Source: Methanobacteriota archaeon (GTDB lineage: Archaea > Thermoplasmatota > Poseidoniia > Poseidoniales > Poseidoniaceae). From it: a stretch of DNA of 5,199 nt. Location of the stretch: assembly GCA_002707335.2 (NCBI GenBank), contig PAMN02000045.1, forward strand, positions 1 through 5,199. The letters run 5' to 3'. This document shows, piece after piece, positions 1 to 5,199 of this stretch. The notes under the pieces were generated by a model, which had not been told where the DNA came from, did not search any database, and was given only the letters and a program-made list of their open reading frames with translations. Both the position numbers and the translations under genes were made by a program. How positions within the stretch are numbered: the first letter of the stretch is position 1; every line of letters begins with the position of its first letter.

Positions 1-1
1 T

Positions 2-85
2 AAATGGAAAACTACGACCATAAAAAATGGGATAATGGTAGGAATCATCTCTAGCGGTATATTCTACCTTTTCAAAGCCCTCTAA
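2..85 (+). CDS. Possible C-terminal end of a membrane protein (partial)
   Basis: An open frame enters from the left edge and ends at a TAA at 83-85, giving about 27 residues. They begin with a basic stretch (KWKTTTIKNG) followed by a hydrophobic run (IMVGIISSGIFYLF) and end in KAL. This looks like a last transmembrane helix with a short tail, convergent with the permease gene, whose stop lies 29 bp away. No family can be assigned from so little. The opposite strand of the same bases can also be read as a hydrophobic peptide starting at 48 (MIPTIIPFFMVVV and onward). That is expected when a helix is read antisense, so strand choice is uncertain. I prefer the plus strand because it supplies a stop and a compact convergent junction with a palindrome in it. 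Confidence 0.35.
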   Translation, partial: KWKTTTIKNGIMVGIISSGIFYLFKAL

Positions 86-90
86 ACAAT

Positions 91-105
91 GAGAATATTA
101 TTCTC
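91..105. terminator. 15-bp perfect palindrome between convergent gene ends
   Basis: GAGAATA and TATTCTC face each other around a single central T, and the element lies between the stop at 83-85 and the permease stop at 115-117. As RNA it would form a six-pair stem with a three-base loop, weak because it is AU-rich. No long T-run follows on either strand. It could be a shared bidirectional 3'-end signal or a protein-binding palindrome. Position favours the first, composition makes it uncertain. Confidence 0.3.
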
Positions 106-114
106 GATGCTTAA

Positions 115-1614
115 TCACAAGAACCCGAAAGCATCGTACTTCTGTGCGAATGTGTAAATCATAATTGGTACGATAATAATTCCCATCGCATGAGAACGTC
201 TGATTCCTATTCTTGGTGGAATTAATCCTAGGATTGTTCCTACGATTAGAACAACCATTCCGACCCAGCCACAAGATAACCAAACCAATACGACGATGAA
301 AATGACTACTCCTAGAACCATGGACTGTAGTGGAACTGCTTCGTGAAGTTGTAGAATTCCTCTTCCAACGTGTCTCATCAATGGTACGGCAATTATTCCT
401 GCTGCAATTGTAATTGCAATTAATCGAATGAAATCCGTAGTGGGGTGCAATCCGCTCCAAGTGTCAATTGGATACATTTGCTTCAAAGCCAAAGTTGCAC
501 CAGAACGTGATCTTCCAATTATGTATAGGAATCCAAGAACCATTACTGTAACTGCTGTGTTAGTTGCAGAGAGTAAAGCAATAACTTCCAAGTCTTGTTT
601 TGTGTGTGGGCTCTCTCCCTCTCCTGCTGCTTCTGCTCTAGCTAATGCAAGTAACTCTTCGTCGGTCATTTCGGTAAGTTTTCTTGTTTCCCAGTCAAGA
701 CCATATCCTTCTTTGCCTTGCATTTTTGCAGCAACATTTCTTCCACCCATTACGAGAACAGTTGCTTGTGCAGCAGTCATTCCTGGCAAAACTCCCATCG
801 CTGCTCCTGCACAGGAGGAAAGGAAACATGGTACCATCAATGGTCCAGTAGGAGGTAATTCCCAGTCCTCTTTTTGAGGTGGTAGTTCTGATGTTGTGGC
901 ATAAATATCCAGGAGATTAGCAATACCGAATAATCCACCTAGAGCAGGTAGTAATAATCCAGCACCAGGCATTCCGACAGGTGACTTTACCGGGAGATTG
1001 AAGATGCCCCATCCATACAGACCAGTCAGTAAAAAGAAAGATGTTGCAGCAATATAGCCTGCAAATCGAGAGTCTTTTCCTAACTTTCCTCCGGTTGCTT
1101 TTTGCATCCATTCTGGGAAATCCAATCTAGTTGTCTCAGTTGCGATTAATAGAATTGAGATAGATAGCAGTACGAAAGGAAGAGCACTTCTTAGGTGGTC
1201 ATAAAATCCAAGTTCAGGGCCAAACGCAATCCTTGCTGCTACAATTAAAGGAAGAGAAAGGAATAGTCCTAATTGACTTCCTCTCGCAGAATATGCAACA
1301 CCTTTTGGCGCATTTCCGGACAATAACATCCTATGTCCTGGTAACAAAGACAGAGCAGTATCAGCACCGGGGGCTCCTATCAGCGCTGACGGAATATAAT
1401 TGAGAAACGTATGAACAATACCAGTTGAAACAATGATTCCCGCTGCTGCAGAAAGTGGAATTCCAATCGCTAACAAAGCGGGTGAGACTCCCAATAAGAT
1501 CAAAGCGACGTTATTTACGTGGAAACCAGGGATTAAACCAGTCAACGAACCGATGCATACGCCCAAGAATAGAGCGAAGAGCATCCAGCCCATTTCTGCA
1601 AAATATGCTTCCAA
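115..1614 (-). CDS. TctA-family (COG1784/DUF112) membrane permease
   Basis: This is a 499-residue polytopic protein with about 11-12 hydrophobic segments. Family hallmarks visible are GLIPGFHVNNVA (residues 26-37), IPSALIGAPGADTALSLLPGH (about 74-94), a second half-repeat GVLPGMTAAQATVLV (274-288), GRSRSGATLAL (367-377) and GLIPPRIGIRRSHAMG (463-478). The last motif and the LLPGHRMLL region are typical of the archaeal branch of the tripartite tricarboxylate transporter large subunit. Bacterial TctA works with a small membrane subunit TctB and a periplasmic binding protein TctC, and neither is seen here, so substrate and energy coupling are unknown. An acidic, Ala/Glu-rich loop of about 50 residues (291-342) separates the second repeat from the next helix. 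The start is TTG: AGGTGA lies 5 nt before it, directly after the upstream gene's stop, and the next ATG (residue 8) is too far from that site. The gene is probably co-transcribed with the OB/EF-hand gene 11 bp upstream. Confidence 0.88.
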   Translation of the reverse strand: MEAYFAEMGWMLFALFLGVCIGSLTGLIPGFHVNNVALILLGVSPALLAIGIPLSAAAGIIVSTGIVHTFLNYIPSALIGAPGADTALSLLPGHRMLLSGNAPKGVAYSARGSQLGLFLSLPLIVAARIAFGPELGFYDHLRSALPFVLLSISILLIATETTRLDFPEWMQKATGGKLGKDSRFAGYIAATSFFLLTGLYGWGIFNLPVKSPVGMPGAGLLLPALGGLFGIANLLDIYATTSELPPQKEDWELPPTGPLMVPCFLSSCAGAAMGVLPGMTAAQATVLVMGGRNVAAKMQGKEGYGLDWETRKLTEMTDEELLALARAEAAGEGESPHTKQDLEVIALLSATNTAVTVMVLGFLYIIGRSRSGATLALKQMYPIDTWSGLHPTTDFIRLIAITIAAGIIAVPLMRHVGRGILQLHEAVPLQSMVLGVVIFIVVLVWLSCGWVGMVVLIVGTILGLIPPRIGIRRSHAMGIIIVPIMIYTFAQKYDAFGFL

Positions 1615-1625
1615 CTAACTCACCT
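1615..1625 (-). promoter_or_regulatory. Ribosome-binding site in the 11-bp intergenic gap
   Basis: Read on the minus strand, the gap is AGGTGAGTTAG. It begins immediately after the TGA of the upstream gene and ends at the TTG of the permease. AGGTGA is a full match to the archaeal anti-Shine-Dalgarno complement and sits 5 nt from the TTG. This decides the non-ATG start and suggests translational coupling of the two genes. Confidence 0.75.
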
Positions 1626-3446
1626 TCACAAATCTTCAGCGTCATCAGCGATGCCATTGCCATTTTCGTCAATTACATCTGCGTTGTCTAATACATAGTG
1701 ATGTGCTAGTGTCACATCATCAGCGACTTCAATAAATCTTCCAACCCATTTTAGAGTGAGGCCTTGATGATAAGAATCGAGACCAATGGAATTAGAGTCG
1801 ATGTTAATTCTGACCTTCTGGTTACCACCTTCTTTTTGCAGGTATGTTATGTTGTCAACTTCAACAACATTACCTACTATGCTTGTTATTTTATTCAGGT
1901 CATAAAATTGAGGTGCACCTTCTGATAAGTCGTATGGATTAGGTTCTGGGGCATCACCAGTTAGCATGAAATTCCAAACGCTTAGCTGGAATTCGTTACT
2001 TGCAGAGTTCCAGTTTAGTGAGACATTTGCTACCACTTCTTGGCCATCCTCAAGCCATCCTGAATGTTGTCCTACTGGAACATATGCGTCGATTTTTGTT
2101 AATGTGTTTGGATAAATTGCATCCGCAATTGCAATTTTGGTATCTCCAGTTTCACTCATCAAAGTCGAACCTGAAACTACACCGCTGATTAGATATCGAG
2201 TTGAATTATCTACGTCATCAAGTGTGCCGCGAGGATTGTTTGCTAAGTATCCCAAGATGTTCTCAGCATCATTTACATCGAGCATTTCAACACTGCTTGA
2301 ACTGGAGGAATCAATACACCAACCGGCATAAGATGTAGACCAAACCAATCTTCCTCCATAACTGACTTCCTTTCCTTGGAAAGATGACAAATCTTGTGAG
2401 TTTAGTAAACAAGCTTCCAAGTCTCCGCCAGGTTCAACGATCTTGTCCCCATCTATTTCCCCGTCAAGTATCACGAGGGCTCCTGAATTGTATGACCACG
2501 TTTGATAATTTGACCAACCGATTTTGGTAGGTTCGGGGTCATGTGTTCTTTGAATTCGAACTTCAGGGCCTTGAACATGCAAAGACCATTGTAGGAACTT
2601 TTCGGAGTAATCTAGAGTTGCGGTAACTTCTACTTTCTGCCCGGATTCCAACCAATCAGGGGTGCGAGAATGAATAATCATGTTCATTTGATATTCTTGC
2701 ATTCCATATGTTGGATGGTCTCTTAGAGTCAAAGATGTGAATGTTGAATCCGGATTGACTGGCTTTGAGATATACCCTGTAACAGTAATTGTTTCGCCTT
2801 GGTAATCCTCTGGAGATTTTGCTATTGTTGATATCGTGAGTTCTGGTGCATCCGGAACATCAGCATCATCCCATGAAACTGCACCACTTCCAATTGCTTG
2901 AATCCAAATCTTACCGTTGTAAACTATTACGTCTCCAGTTACTTTTATTGTGGTTCCTAACATTGGGATTTCTGCAAAATTATACCATCTAAGTTGAGCA
3001 ACACCAGTATCGTCCTCAATCAAAATATTGACACGGTTTTCACCAGAAGAATATGGGTCTTCTACCCAAGAAACTACAGTTCCTTCAATTGATACAACTT
3101 CATTGGAATGTTGCACTAAATCTTCTATTGCAACCAATTCTGGTTCTCTAATCATTGCATATGCGTTTAGGCCTGCTACTAATACAATAGAAATTGCAAA
3201 CATTACCCACAATCTTTGTCCTCTGAGTTCAGGGCTATCGTCGAGTAATTTATCAAGAACTCCTGAAACTCCGCCTTTACCTTCAACAGCATGCTCTGAA
3301 ATATATTCTGAGTGTTGGATTTTACCATCAGAATTCTCATCATATTTGCTGAAAACAGCGTCGATATCCAACTCTGTTTGGTCTTCTTCAACGATTTCAT
3401 TATCTTCAATTTCTGCACCAGATTCAGACTCTAGGGCTTCGCTCAT
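1626..3446 (-). CDS. Single-pass membrane protein with cytoplasmic EF-hand and multiple exported OB-fold-like domains
   Basis: This is a 606-residue protein of unrecognised family. The N-terminus (1-75) is very acidic and holds a canonical EF-hand loop, DENSDGKIQHSE (36-47), with the 1-3-5-12 ligands and the Gly6/Ile8 positions intact. One hydrophobic helix follows (about 79-99), after R76 and R79, giving a predicted N-in/C-out topology. The first outer domain (about 104-192) has the pattern of nucleic-acid-type OB folds (VSIEGTVVSW, then ILIEDDTGVAQLRWY, then IKVTGDVIVYNGKIWI). Related but more divergent beta-rich units cover about 202-298, 310-395, 395-497 and 511-590. Units two and four share WLE(S/D)GQ(K/E)V and the strands after it. 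The only two cysteines, C346 and C377, lie in the third unit and could form a disulfide. The protein ends in a second calcium-loop-like motif, DENGNGIADDAE (593-604). The ATG start is preceded by GGAG at 5 nt and an in-frame stop lies shortly upstream. The ligand is unknown, and nucleic-acid binding outside the cell should not be assumed. Confidence 0.8.
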   Translation of the reverse strand: MSEALESESGAEIEDNEIVEEDQTELDIDAVFSKYDENSDGKIQHSEYISEHAVEGKGGVSGVLDKLLDDSPELRGQRLWVMFAISIVLVAGLNAYAMIREPELVAIEDLVQHSNEVVSIEGTVVSWVEDPYSSGENRVNILIEDDTGVAQLRWYNFAEIPMLGTTIKVTGDVIVYNGKIWIQAIGSGAVSWDDADVPDAPELTISTIAKSPEDYQGETITVTGYISKPVNPDSTFTSLTLRDHPTYGMQEYQMNMIIHSRTPDWLESGQKVEVTATLDYSEKFLQWSLHVQGPEVRIQRTHDPEPTKIGWSNYQTWSYNSGALVILDGEIDGDKIVEPGGDLEACLLNSQDLSSFQGKEVSYGGRLVWSTSYAGWCIDSSSSSSVEMLDVNDAENILGYLANNPRGTLDDVDNSTRYLISGVVSGSTLMSETGDTKIAIADAIYPNTLTKIDAYVPVGQHSGWLEDGQEVVANVSLNWNSASNEFQLSVWNFMLTGDAPEPNPYDLSEGAPQFYDLNKITSIVGNVVEVDNITYLQKEGGNQKVRINIDSNSIGLDSYHQGLTLKWVGRFIEVADDVTLAHHYVLDNADVIDENGNGIADDAEDL

Positions 3447-3473
3447 GTTCTCTCCACCACATTCAAATCAATA

Positions 3474-3492
3474 TCCTTTCGCAGGGAAAGGA
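3474..3492. repeat. 7-bp inverted repeat with 5-bp spacer in the divergent promoter
   Basis: The arms TCCTTTC and GAAAGGA are exact complements separated by GCAGG. The repeat is near the centre of the divergent gap. It could be a dimeric regulator's operator or simply two back-to-back BRE elements. The sequence alone does not separate these. Confidence 0.5.
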
Positions 3493-3512
3493 CTTGATAT
3501 TAGTGACGAAAC

Positions 3513-3517
3513 GGAGG
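3513..3517 (+). promoter_or_regulatory. GGAGG ribosome-binding site of the HD gene
   Basis: GGAGG is followed by TTC and then the ATG at 3521, a spacing of 3 nt (2 nt if the next T is counted as paired). The spacing is short, but it is the best Shine-Dalgarno match in the region. The alternative TTG at 3494 has AAAGGA only 1 nt away, and the GTG at 3503 has it about 10 nt away. Confidence 0.45.
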
Positions 3518-3520
3518 TTC

Positions 3521-4810
3521 ATGAGGGACAGGGTAATCAGGGATGAAATCCATCGTGATATCCTTGTACCAGGTCACATATCCCGATTAATCGACACTAA
3601 AGAATTTCAAAGGCTAAGAAATATTCAGCAATTGGCAACCTGTCACTATGTTTTCCCTGCAGCAACCCACAACCGCTTTTCACACAGTTTAGGCGCATAC
3701 CACCTGGCTTCAAAGTTGTGTGAGCACCTTTCAGATGTTCAACCAGGAATAATTTCAGACGAGGATGCGGAACTGGTATCAATTGGCGCTCTTCTTCACG
3801 ACATAGGACATCCACCATTCTCACACTTACTTGAAACAGATAAGGTGTTTGCGAGATTTATTTCTCATGAAGACTGGGGAAAAATGATTTTGGAATCACC
3901 TGATACCGATATAGGGGAAGCACTGAGAGAGATACTTGGCGAGGAGAGAACAGGTAGATTATTTGCATTGTATTCTGGAAAATCAGAATACAACGGTGTA
4001 GAAATACCTCCATTCCTAAAAGAAATAATCAGTAGTCAACTGGATGTTGACCGTATGGATTACATGATAAGGGATCAAGCAAATACTGGTGCTCAGATTG
4101 GTGGTTTCGACTCATCGAGAGTTATCAGGGCGCTAAGAGTGAATGATGAAGGTAGATTATTCGCTAAGAAATGGGGTCTTCCTGCAATAGAAGCGTATCT
4201 AGTTACTAGATATCATATGTACAATCAAGTATATTTCCACAAAGTGAATCAATTGACTCAGGAATACCTGATTCGTGCGCTATCTAGGGCAAGAAGTTTG
4301 GCAGAAAACGGAGAGTTAGAACTTTCTAAGTCTCTATCAAATATGCTATGTAACGAAGAACTTTCAGTTCGAGATTATGTCAAATTAACAGATGCAGACA
4401 TTAATTCAGTTCTCATGGAATGGTCTGATTCAGATGATGAAGAATTGTCAAAATATGCAGACAAGTTAGTTTCCCGTAGAGATTATCATAAATCCATCAG
4501 AATATCGGATTTGACTCAAGAAATGAGTTCCGTGATAATTGACAAGATTAAACCGATTATCGAAAAATCAGGTTACTCAGAAGATGAAATAATAGTTTCA
4601 AGCATAAGGAAAAAAGGATACAAACCTTACACACAAGGTATAATTCTTGAAGACGGAAGAGATGTCGTTGAACACTCTCCATTAATTCAGAGTCTAGTCT
4701 TGTCATCTGAACTTGCATTGATATTTATTCCTGAAGATGTCAGGGATGAATGTGAACATGTTGCAAGGGAAGTTATCAAACCGTCACAGTCAAGACTACC
4801 TACTTGTTGA
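3521..4810 (+). CDS. HD-domain metal-dependent phosphohydrolase, SAMHD1/dGTPase-like (COG1078)
   Basis: This is a 429-residue soluble protein; residues are numbered from the ATG at 3521. The opening MRDRVIRDEIHRDILV matches the usual start of COG1078 proteins. The metal and catalytic set is complete: HNRFSH with H55, HD at H93-D94 inside HDIGHPPFSH, and D177 in LDVDRMDY. These correspond to H167, H206-D207 and D311 of SAMHD1. H97 and H116 (in SHED) correspond to active-site H210 and H233, while E105 replaces D218. A helical segment with ARYHMYNQVYFHK-like character (read as TRYHMYNQVYFHK) and a C-terminal domain ending near LIFIPEDVRDECEHVAREV complete the family layout. Characterised relatives cleave dNTPs to nucleoside and triphosphate; the substrate here is not known. 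An in-frame extension to TTG 3494 or GTG 3503 exists, adding 9 or 6 residues that overlap the promoter region, so ATG is preferred. The gene is divergent from the membrane operon and ends 11 bp before a tRNA. Confidence 0.9.
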   Translation: MRDRVIRDEIHRDILVPGHISRLIDTKEFQRLRNIQQLATCHYVFPAATHNRFSHSLGAYHLASKLCEHLSDVQPGIISDEDAELVSIGALLHDIGHPPFSHLLETDKVFARFISHEDWGKMILESPDTDIGEALREILGEERTGRLFALYSGKSEYNGVEIPPFLKEIISSQLDVDRMDYMIRDQANTGAQIGGFDSSRVIRALRVNDEGRLFAKKWGLPAIEAYLVTRYHMYNQVYFHKVNQLTQEYLIRALSRARSLAENGELELSKSLSNMLCNEELSVRDYVKLTDADINSVLMEWSDSDDEELSKYADKLVSRRDYHKSIRISDLTQEMSSVIIDKIKPIIEKSGYSEDEIIVSSIRKKGYKPYTQGIILEDGRDVVEHSPLIQSLVLSSELALIFIPEDVRDECEHVAREVIKPSQSRLPTC

Positions 4811-4821
4811 GTAGCACCATC

Positions 4822-4894
4822 GGACCTGTAGCTTAGTTGGTGGAGCACCCGGCTCATAACCGGGCGGTCGTGGGTTCAAGTCCCTCCGGGTCCA
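4822..4894 (+). tRNA. tRNA with anticodon CAU (elongator Met, or Ile2)
   Basis: The 73-base cloverleaf has an acceptor stem GGACCTG/CGGGTCC (one T-G pair), D-stem GCTT/GAGC, anticodon stem CCCGG/CCGGG with loop CTCATAA (anticodon at 4855-4857), a five-base variable loop, T-loop TTCAAGT and discriminator A. CCA is not encoded. It is not the initiator: the first pair is G-C, whereas archaeal initiators have A1-U72, and the anticodon stem lacks the three G-C pairs next to the loop. CAU also serves the AUA-reading tRNA-Ile2 after C34 modification. This cannot be settled here, although C4-G69 and C5-G68 are present as in bacterial Ile2. The T-stem has a T-T mismatch (50-64), and position 21 reads G if no D-loop insertion is counted. 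No clear separate promoter is seen before it. Confidence 0.93.
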
Positions 4895-4920
4895 CTCTTA
4901 TTCGCAATACTATGAGTTCG

Positions 4921-4940
4921 TTTTACAATTTTTATATTCT
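4921..4940 (+). promoter_or_regulatory. AT-rich terminator/TATA-box region
   Basis: T4 (4921-4924) and T5 (4929-4933) runs begin 26 bp after the tRNA and could end its transcript, since archaeal RNA polymerase stops at oligo-T tracts. The second run overlaps TTTATATT (4931-4938), the best TATA-box match in the window. A start about 25 nt downstream (near 4960) would give a leader of roughly 50 nt to the ATG at 5008. Confidence 0.5.
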
Positions 4941-5007
4941 CATATGACATCCGTAAATCAAGAGAAAACTGCCCATCACTTGAAATGTAGAACTTGGTAC
5001 GAGCCGC

Positions 5008-5199
5008 ATGGACCAAAAACTCAAAGACATGTTAATGCAACAGGCTATTGTTGTTAATCAGGAACTTGAAATGACCAATGTTCTGATTGGAATTGACAAA
5101 GGAAACAAGTATTCGCTTCATGCTCCGAATGGACAAAAAATGGGTCAATCCGCAGAAGTATCCGGTGGTTTTGGAGGCTTCATTTTCCGACAATTATTC
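5008..5199 (+). CDS. Scramblase/LURP1-like protein, N-terminal part (runs off the right edge)
   Basis: Sixty-four codons are open from ATG 5008 to the window end. An in-frame stop at 4981-4983, with no other start codon between, fixes the ATG as the earliest start. The protein begins MDQKLKDMLMQQAIVVNQ and is soluble in character. It then reads NVLIGIDKGNKYSLHAPNGQ followed by KMGQSAE and a Gly/Phe-rich GGFGGFIFRQLF. The pattern of a strand, an N-x-Y-x-(hydrophobic) segment, a D/N-G turn, (I/M)G and a later RQ resembles the start of phospholipid-scramblase and LURP-one-related proteins, which fold as a beta-barrel around a central helix. In archaea their role is undefined. Assignment rests on this short pattern, so it is tentative. 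No good ribosome-binding site precedes the ATG (only GGT at 4996-4998). Confidence 0.6.
   Translation, partial: MDQKLKDMLMQQAIVVNQELEMTNVLIGIDKGNKYSLHAPNGQKMGQSAEVSGGFGGFIFRQLF

Larger units (their letters stand above)
3447..3520. promoter_or_regulatory. Divergent promoter region between the membrane operon and the HD gene
   Basis: This 74-bp gap must hold promoters for both directions. TCCTTTC (3474-3480) and GAAAGGA (3486-3492) form a perfect 7-bp inverted repeat around GCAGG. Moving outward, each arm reads as a purine-rich BRE-like GAAAGGA followed by an AT-rich TATA-like stretch (TTGATATTAG to the right, TATTGATTTG to the left). The ends of the arms lie 27-28 nt from the minus-strand ATG at 3446 and the plus-strand ATG at 3521. 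Archaeal initiation normally falls about 25 nt past the TATA box, so both transcripts would have very short leaders or none. The TATA matches are poor, so exact elements are uncertain. Confidence 0.45.

Noticed and set aside
1..48. Minus-strand hydrophobic frame starting at 48 and leaving the left edge
   Set aside because: It is antisense to the hydrophobic plus-strand end, as a reversed helix would be, and shows no good ribosome-binding site. It was not excluded, only judged less likely.
428..877. 149-codon plus-strand frame opposite the permease
   Set aside because: Antisense shadow: the minus-strand frame carries clear family motifs throughout, and this peptide has no recognisable motif or ribosome-binding site.
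104..3150. CRISPR arrays, insertion sequences, attachment sites or integron-type repeats
   Set aside because: No direct-repeat series, terminal inverted repeats or transposase frame was seen here or elsewhere in the window, and the tRNA 3' end is not duplicated within the visible sequence.
3028..3546. 172-codon plus-strand frame crossing the divergent promoter
   Set aside because: It is Ser/Thr-rich in the manner of an antisense reading of acidic codons, it overlaps the well-supported EF-hand coding region, and it runs through the promoter into the HD gene in another frame.
3521..4810. Anti-phage dNTPase defence role for the HD protein
   Set aside because: SAMHD1/dGTPase-like proteins can be antiviral, but the neighbours are a transporter operon, a tRNA and a scramblase-like gene rather than defence genes, so there is no contextual support.
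4800..4814. CTACT-TGTTG-AGTAG hairpin over the HD stop codon
   Set aside because: Five pairs only, no T-run after it, and it lies just before the tRNA; likely chance.
4944..5057. A 37-codon plus-strand frame (ATG at 4944, TAA at 5055) with Cys/His residues ending GYCC, overlapping the start of the scramblase-like gene
   Set aside because: Its ATG lies only about 6 nt past the TATA-like box, before the expected transcription start, it has no ribosome-binding site, and the Cys/His pattern fits no zinc motif I know.

Overview
The window looks like a chromosomal fragment from a moderately AT-rich archaeon, most probably a marine planktonic euryarchaeon of the Marine Group II/III (Poseidoniales) type. 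The evidence is an archaeal-type TctA-family permease without TctB or TctC neighbours, Shine-Dalgarno motifs of the AGGTGA/GGAGG type, TATA/BRE-like promoter sequences, a tRNA gene without an encoded CCA end, and a tail gene that resembles scramblase-like proteins. The lineage is inferred from this style of gene content and is not proven.

Layout, left to right. Bases 2-85 may hold the last codons of a plus-strand membrane protein that enters from the left. A perfect 15-bp palindrome (91-105) lies between its stop and the stop of a convergent minus-strand pair. That pair reads leftward from 3446. The first gene encodes a 606-residue single-pass membrane protein with a cytoplasmic EF-hand, several OB-fold-like exported domains and a C-terminal calcium-loop motif. 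The second gene, 11 bp downstream, encodes a 499-residue TctA/COG1784-family permease that starts at TTG behind a strong ribosome-binding site. Divergent from the pair, at 3521-4810, is an HD-domain phosphohydrolase of the SAMHD1-like COG1078 family. Eleven bases after its stop is a tRNA gene with anticodon CAU (4822-4894). An AT-rich promoter/terminator region follows, and then the start of a scramblase/LURP1-like gene that runs off the right edge.

The spacing implies that the OB/EF-hand protein and the permease are co-transcribed and probably co-translated, so a shared membrane function is plausible: a calcium-responsive or ligand-binding accessory protein working with a permease. This is inference. 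The 74-bp divergent region contains a 7-bp inverted repeat that sits almost equally far from both start codons, so the operon and the HD gene may share control. The most unusual object is the OB/EF-hand membrane protein, whose domain arrangement I do not recognise as a described family. The rest is ordinary archaeal housekeeping or transport content.
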